Counted from the first letter of the stretch, positions 1-8,595 are shown. The stretch is 34,576 nt of DNA from CAVVWJ01 sp965652025 (GCA_965652025.1 CBFGTM010000038.1:1-34576); one strand, 5' to 3'. Program-made: numbers and translations. Notes: a model not told the origin generated them from the sequence alone.

Positions 1-68
1 CAGGTTAGCTCGGACTGATTCGGTTACTGAAAATCCGCGTGTCGGGGGTTCAATTCCCTCCCTGGCCA
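1..68 (+). pseudogene. Degenerate tRNA-Phe(GAA) remnant, 5' edge cut by window
   Basis: The 3' half is a perfect tRNA tail: anticodon loop CTGAAAA (anticodon GAA), T-arm GGGGG-TTCAATT-CCCTC, acceptor strand CCTGGCC and discriminator A. The first visible bases, CAGG, fit the end of the matching acceptor strand GGCCAGG, so about 3 nt would lie outside the window. The middle is broken: GCTC is not followed by a D-loop and its GAGC partner, and the bases before the anticodon loop (GGTTA) cannot pair with TCCGC. A stretch CGGACTGA at 11-18 looks like a displaced copy of the normal anticodon stem. It is therefore probably not a working tRNA. A rearranged gene remnant or an attachment-site scar is the best reading. 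No CCA is encoded after the discriminator. Confidence 0.55.
27..68 (+). repeat. 42-bp tRNA-Phe 3'-end direct repeat, copy 1 (candidate att site)
   Basis: This stretch begins CTGAAAATCCGCG and ends CCCTGGCCA, and is identical over 42 nt to 6931-6972. The identity starts exactly at the first base of the anticodon loop and stops at the discriminator base. Integrases of the tyrosine-recombinase family that target tRNA genes commonly use this interval, so the pair is read as left and right attachment scars. The bases on either side differ between the copies. Confidence 0.75.
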
Positions 69-906
69 TTCAAGTTAGCCCGCCGCATGACCTGCGATTT
101 TACCTAAACTGTACCTTAGTAACTGTGGCGCGAGACCCACAGGCACGAATGTCTTGATTCCCACAGACCACGATCCGGGACAACGTGGCAGCCATCCTTC
201 TCCAGCCGCGCCTCAAGCGAGTTCACGTTCCAAGTCGCGATCCGCACGCTGCATCCTAGTAGAAGGTCGGAGGTCGGTGGTCAACCTTCAAAGCGCTGGT
301 GATAAGGGGTGAGATGCAGTCTTCGCCCCTCGCCGGGGCCGGATGAGTGGGACCCGAGTGCTGAAGGAGTGGCCTGGGCCGACGCTGTGAACCTGGCCTC
401 CGCAAACTTTTAACTCTCTTTTCACGATCGGAGGGTAGCGTAAGCCGTGCAGCGGCGAAACCGAGGGCAACAATGGGTCGAGTTACTAGGTGGTTCGCAA
501 GCGCATGGCTTGACGAGTGCCTCTCAGGAGGCAGAAGAGTCGAAGTCACAGCGCGATAAGTGTCGGGTTTCCAACGGGCAAACATGAGGCGGAGCGGCGG
601 AAATCCTGCGGATGTGTCCAGGAGATGCGAGCGCATGATCCAGGAAGGCGCCGGGCATCTTGAGGTCCGGGAGTTGGGCTCGGAGCCGCTCGCGGACGCT
701 GGTCGCCCTCATACGCGGGCTCCGGTGAGCTCGGCGTAAGCCGAGAGGGGCCAGCGGTCGCCCCGACGCGAAACGCCCTCCATCCAACAGGTCGAGGTCC
801 TGAACGGCGGCATCACCCGGGGTGCGCCCCGACCTGGTCCGACTGTCACCCATCAATCGAGCCTCCGAGCCCGGCAGGTACCGTCTAGACACCCAGAGCT
901 GCTGCC
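69..906. other. 838-nt stretch without a supportable gene
   Basis: Several short open frames exist on the minus strand (for example 256-636 and 524-892), but they show no recognisable domain as a whole, no convincing ribosome site and no continuous family signature. The minus-strand frame through 647-712 has a short stretch (VRERLRAQLPDLKMPGA) that recalls the N-terminus of some IstB-like transposition proteins. It is too short to call. The region follows an att-like tRNA fragment and looks like decayed accessory DNA. The promoter of the downstream receptor gene must lie in its right part, but no clear -35/-10 pair was recognised. Confidence 0.4.
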
Positions 907-3636
907 ATGCGCTTCCCCCGTCATTCGAAAAGAAAACGGTTCAGCCCGCGCATGTGGCAGGAGGTTGGCCCGCTCGGGCTGATCGCCTTGGCGCGTGCCG
1001 GCGCACTGGCCGCGCAGGCAGCCACGGGGCGCATCGAGGGCCTGGTCGTCACCCCGGACGGCTTGCCGGCGGGGGAGGTGCGGGTCGTCGCCGAGCTGCC
1101 GGACCGGGACCTCCGGCGAGAGACCGAGACCGACGTCCACGGCACCTTCCGCCTCAGCGGACTCTCGGTCGGCACCTACAGGGTGCGCCTGGCGCTGGTC
1201 GGCTACCGGCCGGTCCGGTTCGACAGCGTGACCGTGAGCCTCGGCCGGACAACATCGCTGGGCAGGGCGACGCTCACCAGCCAGGCGCTGGAGCTGGGCG
1301 AGATCGTGGTAGTCGCGGCGCGTCCCTTGATCGACGTGGTAAGCGCCGCCACCACGACAAACTTCACCGCCGACCAGTTCACCCAGCTTCCCACCGAACG
1401 GAACTTCCGTTCGATCGTGAAGCTCGCGCCGCAGGCGAACGCGAGCTATTACCCTGGGGACGAGGCGGATGTCGCCGGCGATACCGGCCCCGGCAACGCC
1501 TACTTCCTCGACGGCGTCAACATCACCGATCCCAGGCTCGGCGCCACCAGCTCCAACCTGCCCTACAACTTCATCCGTGAGCTGGAGCTCAAGACCGGCG
1601 GCTACGAGGCCGAATTCGGCCGCGCCACCGGCGGCATCGTGAACGTGGTCACCCATTCGGGCACCAATCACTTCGGCGGACAGGTGTTCGGCTTCTACTC
1701 CGGGAGCGGGCTCACCGCGGAGCCGCGTTTCGCCGGCGCGGGCGCCAGTGAGCTCGCCTACTCCGAGTACGACGTGGGGGGCAGCCTCGGCGGGCCGATC
1801 GTGCCGGACCGGCTTTGGTTTTTCGCCGCGTACAACCCGAGCTTCCGCCGTCAGCGGGTGGACGTCCGCGGCCCGGAGCTGCCGCACGACTCCCGAATCC
1901 AGCACCTGTTCGCCACCAAACTGACCTGGCAGGCCGGGCCCCTCACCGACGTCGTCCTGACCGTACATGGCGACCCCAGCCGGCGCCACGACCTGAGGCC
2001 GGCGGAGGAGGCGGACAGCGTGATCGACGCGGGATCGGGCTCGCGGCTGGTGACCGAAGGCGGATACGTCCTCTCGTCGCTGGTGCGGCGACGGATCGGC
2101 CGGTGGGCGCAGGCGGAGCTCGGCGCGACCTGGTTCAGCCGCAACTTCAACGTCGGTGCTGACCTGCCTGGTAGCGAGGCGGTCCCGCGCTATGTGGACG
2201 GCACCACCAACACGATCTCCGGAGGGATCGGGGGCACCAGCCGCGACCATGCCGAGCGGACCGCACTGCGGGGCAGCCTCCTCGCCAGCTTGGGCCGACA
2301 CACGGTCAAAGCCGGGGTCGAGTACGAGGACAACTACCTGGACGAGTGGAACGATCGCTGGGGCACGGAGGAGGCACCCCGGGGAGTGATCTTCCGGGTG
2401 GACGAAGCGAGTTGGATCTGGAGCCGCGGCTATGGCGGCGGCCAATTCCACAATCGCATCCCGACCACCTACCTGCAGGATTCCTGGCGGGTGACCGATC
2501 GCGTCACGCTGAACGCGGGTCTCCGGTGGGACAGTCAATACCTGAGCAACGGCGAAGGCGTGGTCCACGAGTTCACCGGCGAATGGCAGCCCCGGGTCGG
2601 CCTCATCGTCCAGCCGGGGAGGCCCGGAACTCAGAAGGTGTTCGCGTCCTTCGGGCGGTTCTATGAGCAGATCCTGATGGACTTCCTGACCGGCTACAGC
2701 ATTGACTCGGGGGCCCTCACGGAAGTCCAATTCGACCACGACCCGCGGGCTGACACGTCCAACGGAGACACGCTCAGGTCGTTCACCTGCTGCGATCCGG
2801 ACCGGGTGTTCGACCGCGACCTCGACGGCCAGTATTTCGACGAGGTCACGCTCGGCTACGAGCGTGCGGTAGGCCGGGACCTCCGCGCCGGGCTTCGCGG
2901 CGTCTATCGGACCTACCGCTCGGTGGTGGAGGACGCGCCGGATCCAGTCACCGGCGAGCTGCGCATCGGGAACCCGGGGCGAGGATTATTGGCTGCGGTG
3001 CCCGAGCCGCGTCACACGTACGCGGCCCTGGTATTCACGTTCGAGAAGCCGGAGGGGCGGTTCACCTTCCTGGGGTCCTACGTACTGTCCAGCACGCGAG
3101 GGAACTATGAGGGACTCTACTCCTTCGTGCAGCAGACACCATTCCCGAACGAAGGCTATGTGTTCGACGAGCCCAGCTCCTATCCGTCGAGCACGGGGCC
3201 GTTGCCCAACGATCATCGTCACGTGGCCAAGCTGTCGGGATCCTATGGCTTCGATTTCGGGCTCACCGTCGGTACGGCTCTCGCCTGGATGAGTGGCCAT
3301 CCGCTCAGCGAGTACGGCCAGAACCCGCCGGTGTTCTACTTCGTGCGGCAGCGCGGCACGGCGGGCCAGACGCCGGCAGTGTTCGATGCCGCGGTCCAGC
3401 TCGCCTACGCGCCCCGCGCCTGGCGGCAAGGCGCTGTCCGGCCGACCGTCTACCTCGACCTGTTCCAGATCGGCAACCGGCGCACCGGCATTCACTACAA
3501 CGAGCTCCACTACCTCGGTGTCGACGACAGCGGCGCCCCGACCGACCCGAACCCCATCTACGGACGCCCGGAGCTGTTCCAGCCTCCGATGAGCGCGCGC
3601 CTCGGACTGTCGCTCGATTTCGGCGCTCTGGACTGA
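907..3636 (+). CDS. TonB-dependent receptor, Oar-like, with carboxypeptidase-regulatory N-terminal domain
   Basis: Predicted outer-membrane beta-barrel of 909 aa. After a basic N-terminus and a hydrophobic export segment (about residues 20-38) comes a carboxypeptidase-regulatory-like beta-sandwich (about 40-125: GRIEGLVVTPDG, then GTFRLSGLSVGTYRVR). A TonB-box-like GEIVVVAARP follows at 131-140. The plug domain contains AYFLDGVNITDP (198-209) and KTGGYEAEFGRATGGIVNVVT (about 229-249). The rest is barrel with many aromatic, alternating strands. This is the arrangement of Oar/SusC-like receptors that import large nutrients or ferric complexes using TonB energy. The substrate cannot be read from sequence. 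The final residues are DFGALD rather than the usual terminal aromatic. The ribosome site is weak; an alternative start is the ATG at 952. It converges on the kinase gene with a 7-nt gap. Confidence 0.9.
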   Translation: MRFPRHSKRKRFSPRMWQEVGPLGLIALARAGALAAQAATGRIEGLVVTPDGLPAGEVRVVAELPDRDLRRETETDVHGTFRLSGLSVGTYRVRLALVGYRPVRFDSVTVSLGRTTSLGRATLTSQALELGEIVVVAARPLIDVVSAATTTNFTADQFTQLPTERNFRSIVKLAPQANASYYPGDEADVAGDTGPGNAYFLDGVNITDPRLGATSSNLPYNFIRELELKTGGYEAEFGRATGGIVNVVTHSGTNHFGGQVFGFYSGSGLTAEPRFAGAGASELAYSEYDVGGSLGGPIVPDRLWFFAAYNPSFRRQRVDVRGPELPHDSRIQHLFATKLTWQAGPLTDVVLTVHGDPSRRHDLRPAEEADSVIDAGSGSRLVTEGGYVLSSLVRRRIGRWAQAELGATWFSRNFNVGADLPGSEAVPRYVDGTTNTISGGIGGTSRDHAERTALRGSLLASLGRHTVKAGVEYEDNYLDEWNDRWGTEEAPRGVIFRVDEASWIWSRGYGGGQFHNRIPTTYLQDSWRVTDRVTLNAGLRWDSQYLSNGEGVVHEFTGEWQPRVGLIVQPGRPGTQKVFASFGRFYEQILMDFLTGYSIDSGALTEVQFDHDPRADTSNGDTLRSFTCCDPDRVFDRDLDGQYFDEVTLGYERAVGRDLRAGLRGVYRTYRSVVEDAPDPVTGELRIGNPGRGLLAAVPEPRHTYAALVFTFEKPEGRFTFLGSYVLSSTRGNYEGLYSFVQQTPFPNEGYVFDEPSSYPSSTGPLPNDHRHVAKLSGSYGFDFGLTVGTALAWMSGHPLSEYGQNPPVFYFVRQRGTAGQTPAVFDAAVQLAYAPRAWRQGAVRPTVYLDLFQIGNRRTGIHYNELHYLGVDDSGAPTDPNPIYGRPELFQPPMSARLGLSLDFGALD

Positions 3637-3643
3637 CGAGACC

Positions 3644-4675
3644 TCATTTCAGCTCTCCGACCAGGGCAGCCAGCTCGCGCCGCACCTGTTCGACCTCGGG
3701 CCTGACCGCAGGTTCAGGATCCGACCGGAGCCCGAGGTAATGCCGGTATGCGGCAACTGCCCCAACGGTGTCCCCGGTCAGCGTGGCCAGACGGCCCTCC
3801 TCGCGCAAGAAGGTCGGAAGGAACCTCGGCACCAGACCGAAGTCCCGGCGCCGCACTGCCGCAAGGGCGCGAGAGGCGTCGCCCTGCGCCTCGAGCAACC
3901 GCGCGAATAGCAGGTTCCAGCCCAAGTACCAGCCCGGAGGCCCCGTTCGGGCCAGCGAATCGAGACGAATGACCATCCGAGGGGCTTCGGGCTGCCTCGT
4001 GGCCGATGCCCACCACCCCTCCAGGACCTCGGCACAAGCCTGGGCCTCGGCCGCCGACCTAGCGCTGTCGTGGACCGAACCGCCTTGAGGGATCGCGCTT
4101 CGGAGTCTGGCGATGGCCGAGGGCGCATGCCCGAATTCTCCGTTCGCGAGCCGCCAGTGCTCCGCCCAGCAGATCTCGACCCTATGTTCAGCTGCTCCCC
4201 GAGGTGAACGGGTGAGTGGTCCGTCTGCGACCCCCGCCAGCTCGCGGAACTTTGTAGCGGCGGCCATCGAATCGCCGCCCCAGAACAAAGCGTAATAGAT
4301 CGGCTTATGTACGTCGGCGTCATCACCGTGGTGGCGCCACGCGGCCTGCGCCTCCGCTGGACGACCGCGGTTCAATGCCAGGCCGTACAGGTGGGCCAGC
4401 CCCCACCGTCGTTCCTCTTCGGTCTTGGCGTTACTGAGCATCGCGTTCACCGCGCGGCGAGCGTCCTCCGGGGCGATGCCCGTCTGCTGGCTTTGAAGTG
4501 AAATGCTGGTCAGGCTGGCAAAGCTCATCTGGTTGAAGCGGGCTCGGAGTTTCGAAAGTGCTGCCGAATCAGCCAGGACGTACGCCATCAGCCATCGCAC
4601 GGCGTGAGCGTCTTCGGTGCCTGGGTTCGCCAGTGCCCGTGCTCCGAGCGGCCGGAGGCCGGCTGTGTCGCCCGC
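3644..4675 (-). pseudogene. C-terminal part of the Ser/Thr kinase gene, separated by an in-frame TAG
   Basis: This open frame is in the same reading frame as the kinase gene just upstream and continues directly after its TAG codon. The translation resumes with AGDTAGLRPLGARALANPG and runs about 343 residues to a TGA at 3644-3646. It is helical and TPR-like (repeated Ala/Leu/Arg pairs such as GRPAEAQAAWRHHGDDADVH and GDASRALAAVRRRDFG) and has no signal peptide or obvious ribosome site of its own. The first internal ATG would be at 4600. Related kinases of this architecture are usually single chains of about 900-1000 aa. This is best read as the distal part of a gene broken by a nonsense mutation; independent translation from an internal start is possible but unsupported. 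Confidence 0.7.
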
Positions 4676-6604
4676 CTATTCAGCGATCTCGAGCAGATGT
4701 CCTAAGGGCTCGGCGTCTGGACGCCGGCCTGCGGCTGAGTCGAGCTCTTCCGCGCGACGAAAGGCGGCGGCCGCCTGCCCCAGCGGGTGCGGCAGACCCA
4801 GCAAAGCCCCAAAGTGGAAGTATTCGTCCCCCAACTTGTACCAGGCCTCGGCGCGCTCCGGTGCCGCGGCGACTGCCTGTTCGGCCGCTTCAATGAATTC
4901 CGCCGTCGATGCCGGCAGCGGAAAGCGCGGTCCCGCGTGGGCCACGAGCAACGCGCGGTCGCGGGGGCTCAATCGTTCCCGCAGTGGCCAGGCCAACAGG
5001 ACCCCGCGCGGGCCATACTCCGTAGGCAGCCATCCTGAGGCCCAGCCAGATGCTTCCTGAAACTCCAGCGCGGCCAAGACAAAGGTGGAATCGATGCGGA
5101 GGGCGTGGTCGAAATCCTTCAACGCCTTATCGGGGTGGCCCGCACGTATCGCGCTCTTCCCCTCCAGGTACGCTCTGATCGCGGGCAGTGTCGTGAGGCT
5201 TGCCAGATCAGTCCGTCCCGCCTCGCCGGCCAGGACCTGCGACGTGAGCCGGTCTATCAGCAGCGGCAGGTTGTCCACCGATCCTGCCACACTGGCACGG
5301 CTCAGAGTTCTGCCTTCCGGGACACCGATGACCGACGCCGTGAGGATCAGGTGGCTAGAGGTACCCACGATACTGCCCTGAATCAGCCGGCCCGCCCGAA
5401 AGCCTTTGGTGACACCGATCGCGTCCTTGGGATCAACATTGGCCCCCGACGAACCAGCGATCCGAGACCAGCGGCCCAGAACCTCGCGCGAGTCTACGGC
5501 CCGGGGACCTCCCTCGCCGGTGAGCTTCATGGACAAGAGGTCGGCCATGCCTTCGCGCAGATACCTGAGCGACGAATCGGCATCGGCTACTTCGAAGGGG
5601 AGCACCACCACGAGACCCGGATCGACGGTACCCTCAGTGATAGGCCGCCCACGCCTGGTGACGAGACCCAGGAGGAGCAGTGCGAGCAACGTGAACCCGC
5701 CGATCACGCCAAGGCCAGCGGACCGACGTCGTGGGAGTCGAGGTATGAGTGCCAGTCGGGGCCTGGCGGTTGCGGCCTCGACCAGCGCCTGGCTAAACGT
5801 TGCCGCAGTGCGGAACCGATCGGCAGGGGCTTTGGCGAGCGCCCGCTCGAGAGCGCGGTCGACTGCCTCCGGTAACTCCTCCCGCACCACCCGCACGCGC
5901 GGCACCGGTCCCCCGAATCGCTTCGCGATGATCGCCTGCGCCGTGGGGCCGGTGAACGGCGGTTCCCCAGCGAGCATCTCGTACACGACGCAACCCAGCG
6001 AGTAGATATCGCTCCGGCTGTCCAAGTGACGTTCGCCCGCGGCTTGCTCCGGGCTCATGTAGGACGGTGTGCCGAGGGCCAGACCCGTTTCCGTCAGCCG
6101 CTCAGCGCCCGCTGCACTCAAGGCTCGGGCAATGCCGAAGTCCGCGAGCACTGCCTGGTCTGCTCCGAGCAGAATATTCTCGGGCTTGATGTCGCGATGG
6201 ACTACACCCTGCTCGTGAGCATAGGCGAGCGCGGACGCTATCTGCCGGGTGATCTGCAGCACGTCTTCCACTGGAAGCTGACGTTCCCGGGCCAGACGGC
6301 TCCGCAGGGACTCGCCTTGGACGTACGGCATGACATAGTACAGGAGTCCCCCGGCGTGTCCGGAATCTAAAAGCGGGAGAATGTGCGGATGCTGCAGCCG
6401 CGCTGCAATCTCGATCTCTCGCAGAAACCGGTCGGGCCCCACGGCGTGCGCGAGCTCGGGGTGAAGCACCTTAATGGCGACCCGGCGACGGTGACGCACG
6501 TCCTCGGCCAGGTACACCGTGGCCATTCCACCTCGCCCAAGCTCACGCTCAAGCGTGTAATGGCCGCCTAAGGCTTCCGCGATGGAGGCAGGGGGTGCAG
6601 ACAC
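4676..6604 (-). CDS. Membrane-anchored Ser/Thr protein kinase (PknB-like), truncated by amber codon
   Basis: An N-terminal Hanks-type kinase domain is intact. From the GTG start: glycine loop LGRGGMATVY at 22-31, VAIK lysine at 45, HRDIKPEN with catalytic Asp at 138, DFG at 155-157 and SPEQ at 184-187. A single membrane helix (about 297-316) follows, then a LVVVLPFEVAD stretch that begins a TolB/FlgO-like region, then TPR-like helices. The kinase would be cytoplasmic and the C-terminal part periplasmic. The frame can start at TTG 6631, but GTG 6604 gives the usual short family N-terminus (MSAPPASIAEALGGHYTLERELG); neither has a clear ribosome site. The chain ends at TAG 4676-4678 (HLLEIAE-stop), although coding continues in frame for about 340 codons. 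Kinase activity may survive; the sensor part is shortened. Confidence 0.85.
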   Translation of the reverse strand: MSAPPASIAEALGGHYTLERELGRGGMATVYLAEDVRHRRRVAIKVLHPELAHAVGPDRFLREIEIAARLQHPHILPLLDSGHAGGLLYYVMPYVQGESLRSRLARERQLPVEDVLQITRQIASALAYAHEQGVVHRDIKPENILLGADQAVLADFGIARALSAAGAERLTETGLALGTPSYMSPEQAAGERHLDSRSDIYSLGCVVYEMLAGEPPFTGPTAQAIIAKRFGGPVPRVRVVREELPEAVDRALERALAKAPADRFRTAATFSQALVEAATARPRLALIPRLPRRRSAGLGVIGGFTLLALLLLGLVTRRGRPITEGTVDPGLVVVLPFEVADADSSLRYLREGMADLLSMKLTGEGGPRAVDSREVLGRWSRIAGSSGANVDPKDAIGVTKGFRAGRLIQGSIVGTSSHLILTASVIGVPEGRTLSRASVAGSVDNLPLLIDRLTSQVLAGEAGRTDLASLTTLPAIRAYLEGKSAIRAGHPDKALKDFDHALRIDSTFVLAALEFQEASGWASGWLPTEYGPRGVLLAWPLRERLSPRDRALLVAHAGPRFPLPASTAEFIEAAEQAVAAAPERAEAWYKLGDEYFHFGALLGLPHPLGQAAAAFRRAEELDSAAGRRPDAEPLGHLLEIAE

Positions 6605-6930
6605 CTGATGCCCGAGGATGGGGTACTTCAAATGTGGGTGTGTGTTGCGGACAGCGCCAGCCGCGATCGGAGCGAGAGCGCGATCATGGCAGCTCAGAGG
6701 CCTTCGCTCCAGCCGCTCCCTCGTTGGACATTGAGGGGGCTTGGGACCTGCGGTACTCCGGCCCTGGTCGGCCTGGCGCAGGCGTGAATTGTGGTACCTA
6801 GTTAGTACCTGAACTCCGCAGTATTAAAGCGTTCTCGGTGCTGCTCGATGTTCCACGACTCCGTGGTAAGTCGTTTCTGGACGGTCCTTGATCGATCTGT
6901 ACAGAACTGGAGGAGTCGACCGCCGGCGCT

Positions 6931-6972
6931 CTGAAAATCCGCGTGTCGGGGGTTCAATTCCCTCCCTGGCCA
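6931..6972 (+). repeat. 42-bp tRNA-Phe 3'-end direct repeat, copy 2 (candidate att site)
   Basis: The 42 nt are identical to 27-68. The sequence upstream (CGGCGCT) has no anticodon-stem, D-arm or acceptor partner, so only the 3' half of a tRNA is present. This is the typical form of the distal attachment site left when an element integrates into a tRNA gene and carries a copy of its 3' end. It is followed by CTAGGTAGCAC, unlike copy 1. Confidence 0.75.
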
Positions 6973-7172
6973 CTAGGTAGCACAAGGACTTAGCCAACCT
7001 GCAGACTCTCCGCTTTCGCCTCACTGTCCCCCTGTTGTCCCCCTGCGACCAAGCCCGCCAAGGGCACACCCGGCGAAGGGCGATTCCGTATAGTCCCGGG
7101 TCCACGCCTCCGCGACGCCGGCTTTTGGGCCAGCTACTGACGCCACGAAGACCCAACTCTGTCCCGATTCTC

Positions 7173-7203
7173 TTGACACCTGCTTGACCCAGCAGCGCAA
7201 TAC
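7173..7203 (+). promoter_or_regulatory. Possible promoter of the HAF-repeat lipoprotein gene
   Basis: A perfect TTGACA (7173-7178) is followed, 19 nt later, by a weak -10-like CAATAC (7198-7203). A start site near 7210 would give a leader of about 45 nt. The -10 match is poor and the promoter consensus of this organism is unknown. Confidence 0.3.
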
Positions 7204-7254
7204 TCAAGGGGTCCAGAACGCTCCGCACTCGCATCTTCTCCTGGGGGGGGATCC

Positions 7255-8352
7255 ATGAGCAGTCGCCTCGCGCCTGTGAGTCTGGTGTTCACGCTGAGCC
7301 TGCTGGCCCTCAGTGCTTGTGATGAGAACACGACCCCTGCTGAACCGAACGAGCAGGTGAGCCAAACCGCAACCACCGCGGCGAGTTACTCGGCCGAAGC
7401 TCTGGAGATCCCGGATCCGTGGGAATTGGCCACGGCCACCAGCATCAATACTGCCGGCCAGGTGGTGGGATACAGGCTCAGACCGGACAACGCCTTCCGT
7501 GGATTTATCTGGAGCCGCGGCGTGAGCACGGATCTCGGCACCCTGGGCGGAAATGAGACTTTGGCCTTCGACATCAACGACCTCGGGCAGGTGGTCGGCG
7601 CCAGCCAGACCAGTGCTCCGCCAGACCGGTGGGGAATCGAAAAGATGCGGGCGTTCCGCTGGCAGAACGGGGTCATGAAGAATCTTGGATCCCTGGGTGG
7701 CCGCGACAGCCGCGCCTTCGGCATCAACAAGAGCGGTCAGATCGTGGGAGAGAGCAACCTCATCGGAAACCCTCGAGACTCGCGGGGAAGGCGCATCGTC
7801 CACGCGTTCCTGCTGCGCAACGGGGTAATGACCGATCTCGGCACCCTGGGCGGTGCCAACAGCGCCGCGCTCGACATCAACGATGCGGGACAGGTCGTCG
7901 GCTGGAGTGAGGCGAGCAACGGCATCCCGCACCCGTTCCTATGGGAGAACGGAGTCATGAAGGATCTGCTCCCGAGCGGATCGACCACCGGCGTGGCCTA
8001 CGCCATCAGCCCGCTCGGGGTCGTGGTAGGCAAAAGGGATAATCGTGCTTTCAAGTACACCAACGGCGAGATGAAGGAGTTGCCCTTGGGGAGTGCGAGG
8101 TCCAAGCCCAGCGTGGCGACCGGTATTCGCAATGGGCGGCTGGTGGGCACTCTCACGAATCCGGCCGGCAGCCCACAAGGATTCGTCCTCACTGCCGAGG
8201 GGGTCACCCTGCTGCCTCTCCTCCCAGGCACAGCCAGCGGTGAGGCACACGCTATCAACGGGGCGGGAGTCATCGTCGGGACGACAGAAAATGAGTTGGA
8301 CGGATACGATCACGTCACCCAGTGGACCCCGCAAGAGGGCCTGATCCAGTAG
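7255..8352 (+). CDS. HAF-repeat extracellular lipoprotein
   Basis: The 365-aa protein has a signal peptide ending in a lipobox (LSAC, Cys22), so it is probably an outer-membrane or surface lipoprotein. The body is built of HAF-type repeats, each with the pattern [AF]-x-[D/G]-I-N-x-x-G-Q-[V/I]-V-G followed by LG[T/S]LGG and AF-x-W/R-x-NGVM. Examples are LAFDINDLGQVVGAS (103-117), AFGINKSGQIVGES (154-167) and ALDINDAGQVVGWS (205-218), with weaker copies at both ends. Such repeats form beta-propeller-like secreted proteins of unknown function. The ATG follows a G-run (GGGGGGGATCC) that may act as ribosome site. It is bounded by tRNA-Phe fragments on both sides, with no other gene between them. 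Confidence 0.85.
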   Translation: MSSRLAPVSLVFTLSLLALSACDENTTPAEPNEQVSQTATTAASYSAEALEIPDPWELATATSINTAGQVVGYRLRPDNAFRGFIWSRGVSTDLGTLGGNETLAFDINDLGQVVGASQTSAPPDRWGIEKMRAFRWQNGVMKNLGSLGGRDSRAFGINKSGQIVGESNLIGNPRDSRGRRIVHAFLLRNGVMTDLGTLGGANSAALDINDAGQVVGWSEASNGIPHPFLWENGVMKDLLPSGSTTGVAYAISPLGVVVGKRDNRAFKYTNGEMKELPLGSARSKPSVATGIRNGRLVGTLTNPAGSPQGFVLTAEGVTLLPLLPGTASGEAHAINGAGVIVGTTENELDGYDHVTQWTPQEGLIQ

Positions 8353-8507
8353 GGGACCGAGACCATGCCCCAAGCCAAGACGCTATCGGCGCAGGTGGGA
8401 CAGTCCGCCTCGAAGCGAGCATCTGGAGGCGATCAGAGAGCTTGCAGGTGGCGTAAGGGTCACGTTTGATCATGGATGGAGGTTACGCGCGGCAATAAAA
8501 CAACAAT

Positions 8508-8528
8508 ATCCGCGTGTCGGGGGTTCAA
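8508..8528 (+). repeat. Clipped 21-nt copy of the tRNA-Phe tail
   Basis: ATCCGCGTGTCGGGGGTTCA followed by A matches bases 33-53 of the window exactly (anticodon-stem 3' strand, variable loop, T-stem 5' strand and T-loop). The match stops inside the T-loop, and the sequence passes directly into a terminator hairpin. It is a third, eroded or recombined member of the repeat set. Confidence 0.65.
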
Positions 8529-8534
8529 CGCAGT

Positions 8535-8565
8535 GAAGGGGGCCATGACTGTCATGGTCCCCTTC
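8535..8565. terminator. Hairpin terminator between convergent genes
   Basis: GAAGGGGGCCATGA-CTG-TCATGGTCCCCTTC forms a 14-bp stem with one G-U pair and a 3-nt loop, followed by ATTGTT. It lies between the HAF-repeat gene (plus) and the metalloprotease gene (minus) and may serve both, though the U-tract is short. Confidence 0.6.
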
Positions 8566-8595
8566 ATTGTTCCGGCATGTTACCCGCGACGAGCT

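Larger units (their letters stand above)
6632..7254. other. Intergenic region with tRNA-Phe fragment; no supportable gene
   Basis: This divergent region lies between the kinase and the HAF-repeat gene. It holds the second tRNA-Phe tail copy (6931-6972) and a small inverted repeat GGTAC-7-GTACC near 6791-6808. The motif GTCCCCCTGTTGTCCCCCTG follows the tRNA fragment at about 7026-7045. A possible plus-strand promoter lies near 7173. The minus-strand frame across the tRNA fragment (6824-7234) is a tRNA shadow and not a gene. Confidence 0.5.

Noticed and set aside
256..892. Minus-strand frames at 256-636 and 524-892 as genes
   Set aside because: Neither has a recognisable domain over its length or a clear ribosome site; both lie in likely decayed DNA.
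853..2739. 628-codon minus-strand frame opposite the TonB-dependent receptor
   Set aside because: Long antisense frames are common in high-GC genes. This one has low-complexity Arg/Ala/Gly/Val composition and no domain, while the plus strand encodes a clear receptor.
3644..6604. Genome-wide reassignment of TAG as a sense codon to explain the split kinase
   Set aside because: TAG terminates at least seven other genes in the window (for example at 8352, 11100, 23460, 24796, 28620, 33156 and 34127), at positions that fit family lengths.
6824..7234. Minus-strand frame containing CYLVAREGIEPPTRGFSE
   Set aside because: This well-known peptide pattern arises from reading the antisense of a tRNA-Phe 3' end; it overlaps the 6931-6972 fragment and is not a gene.
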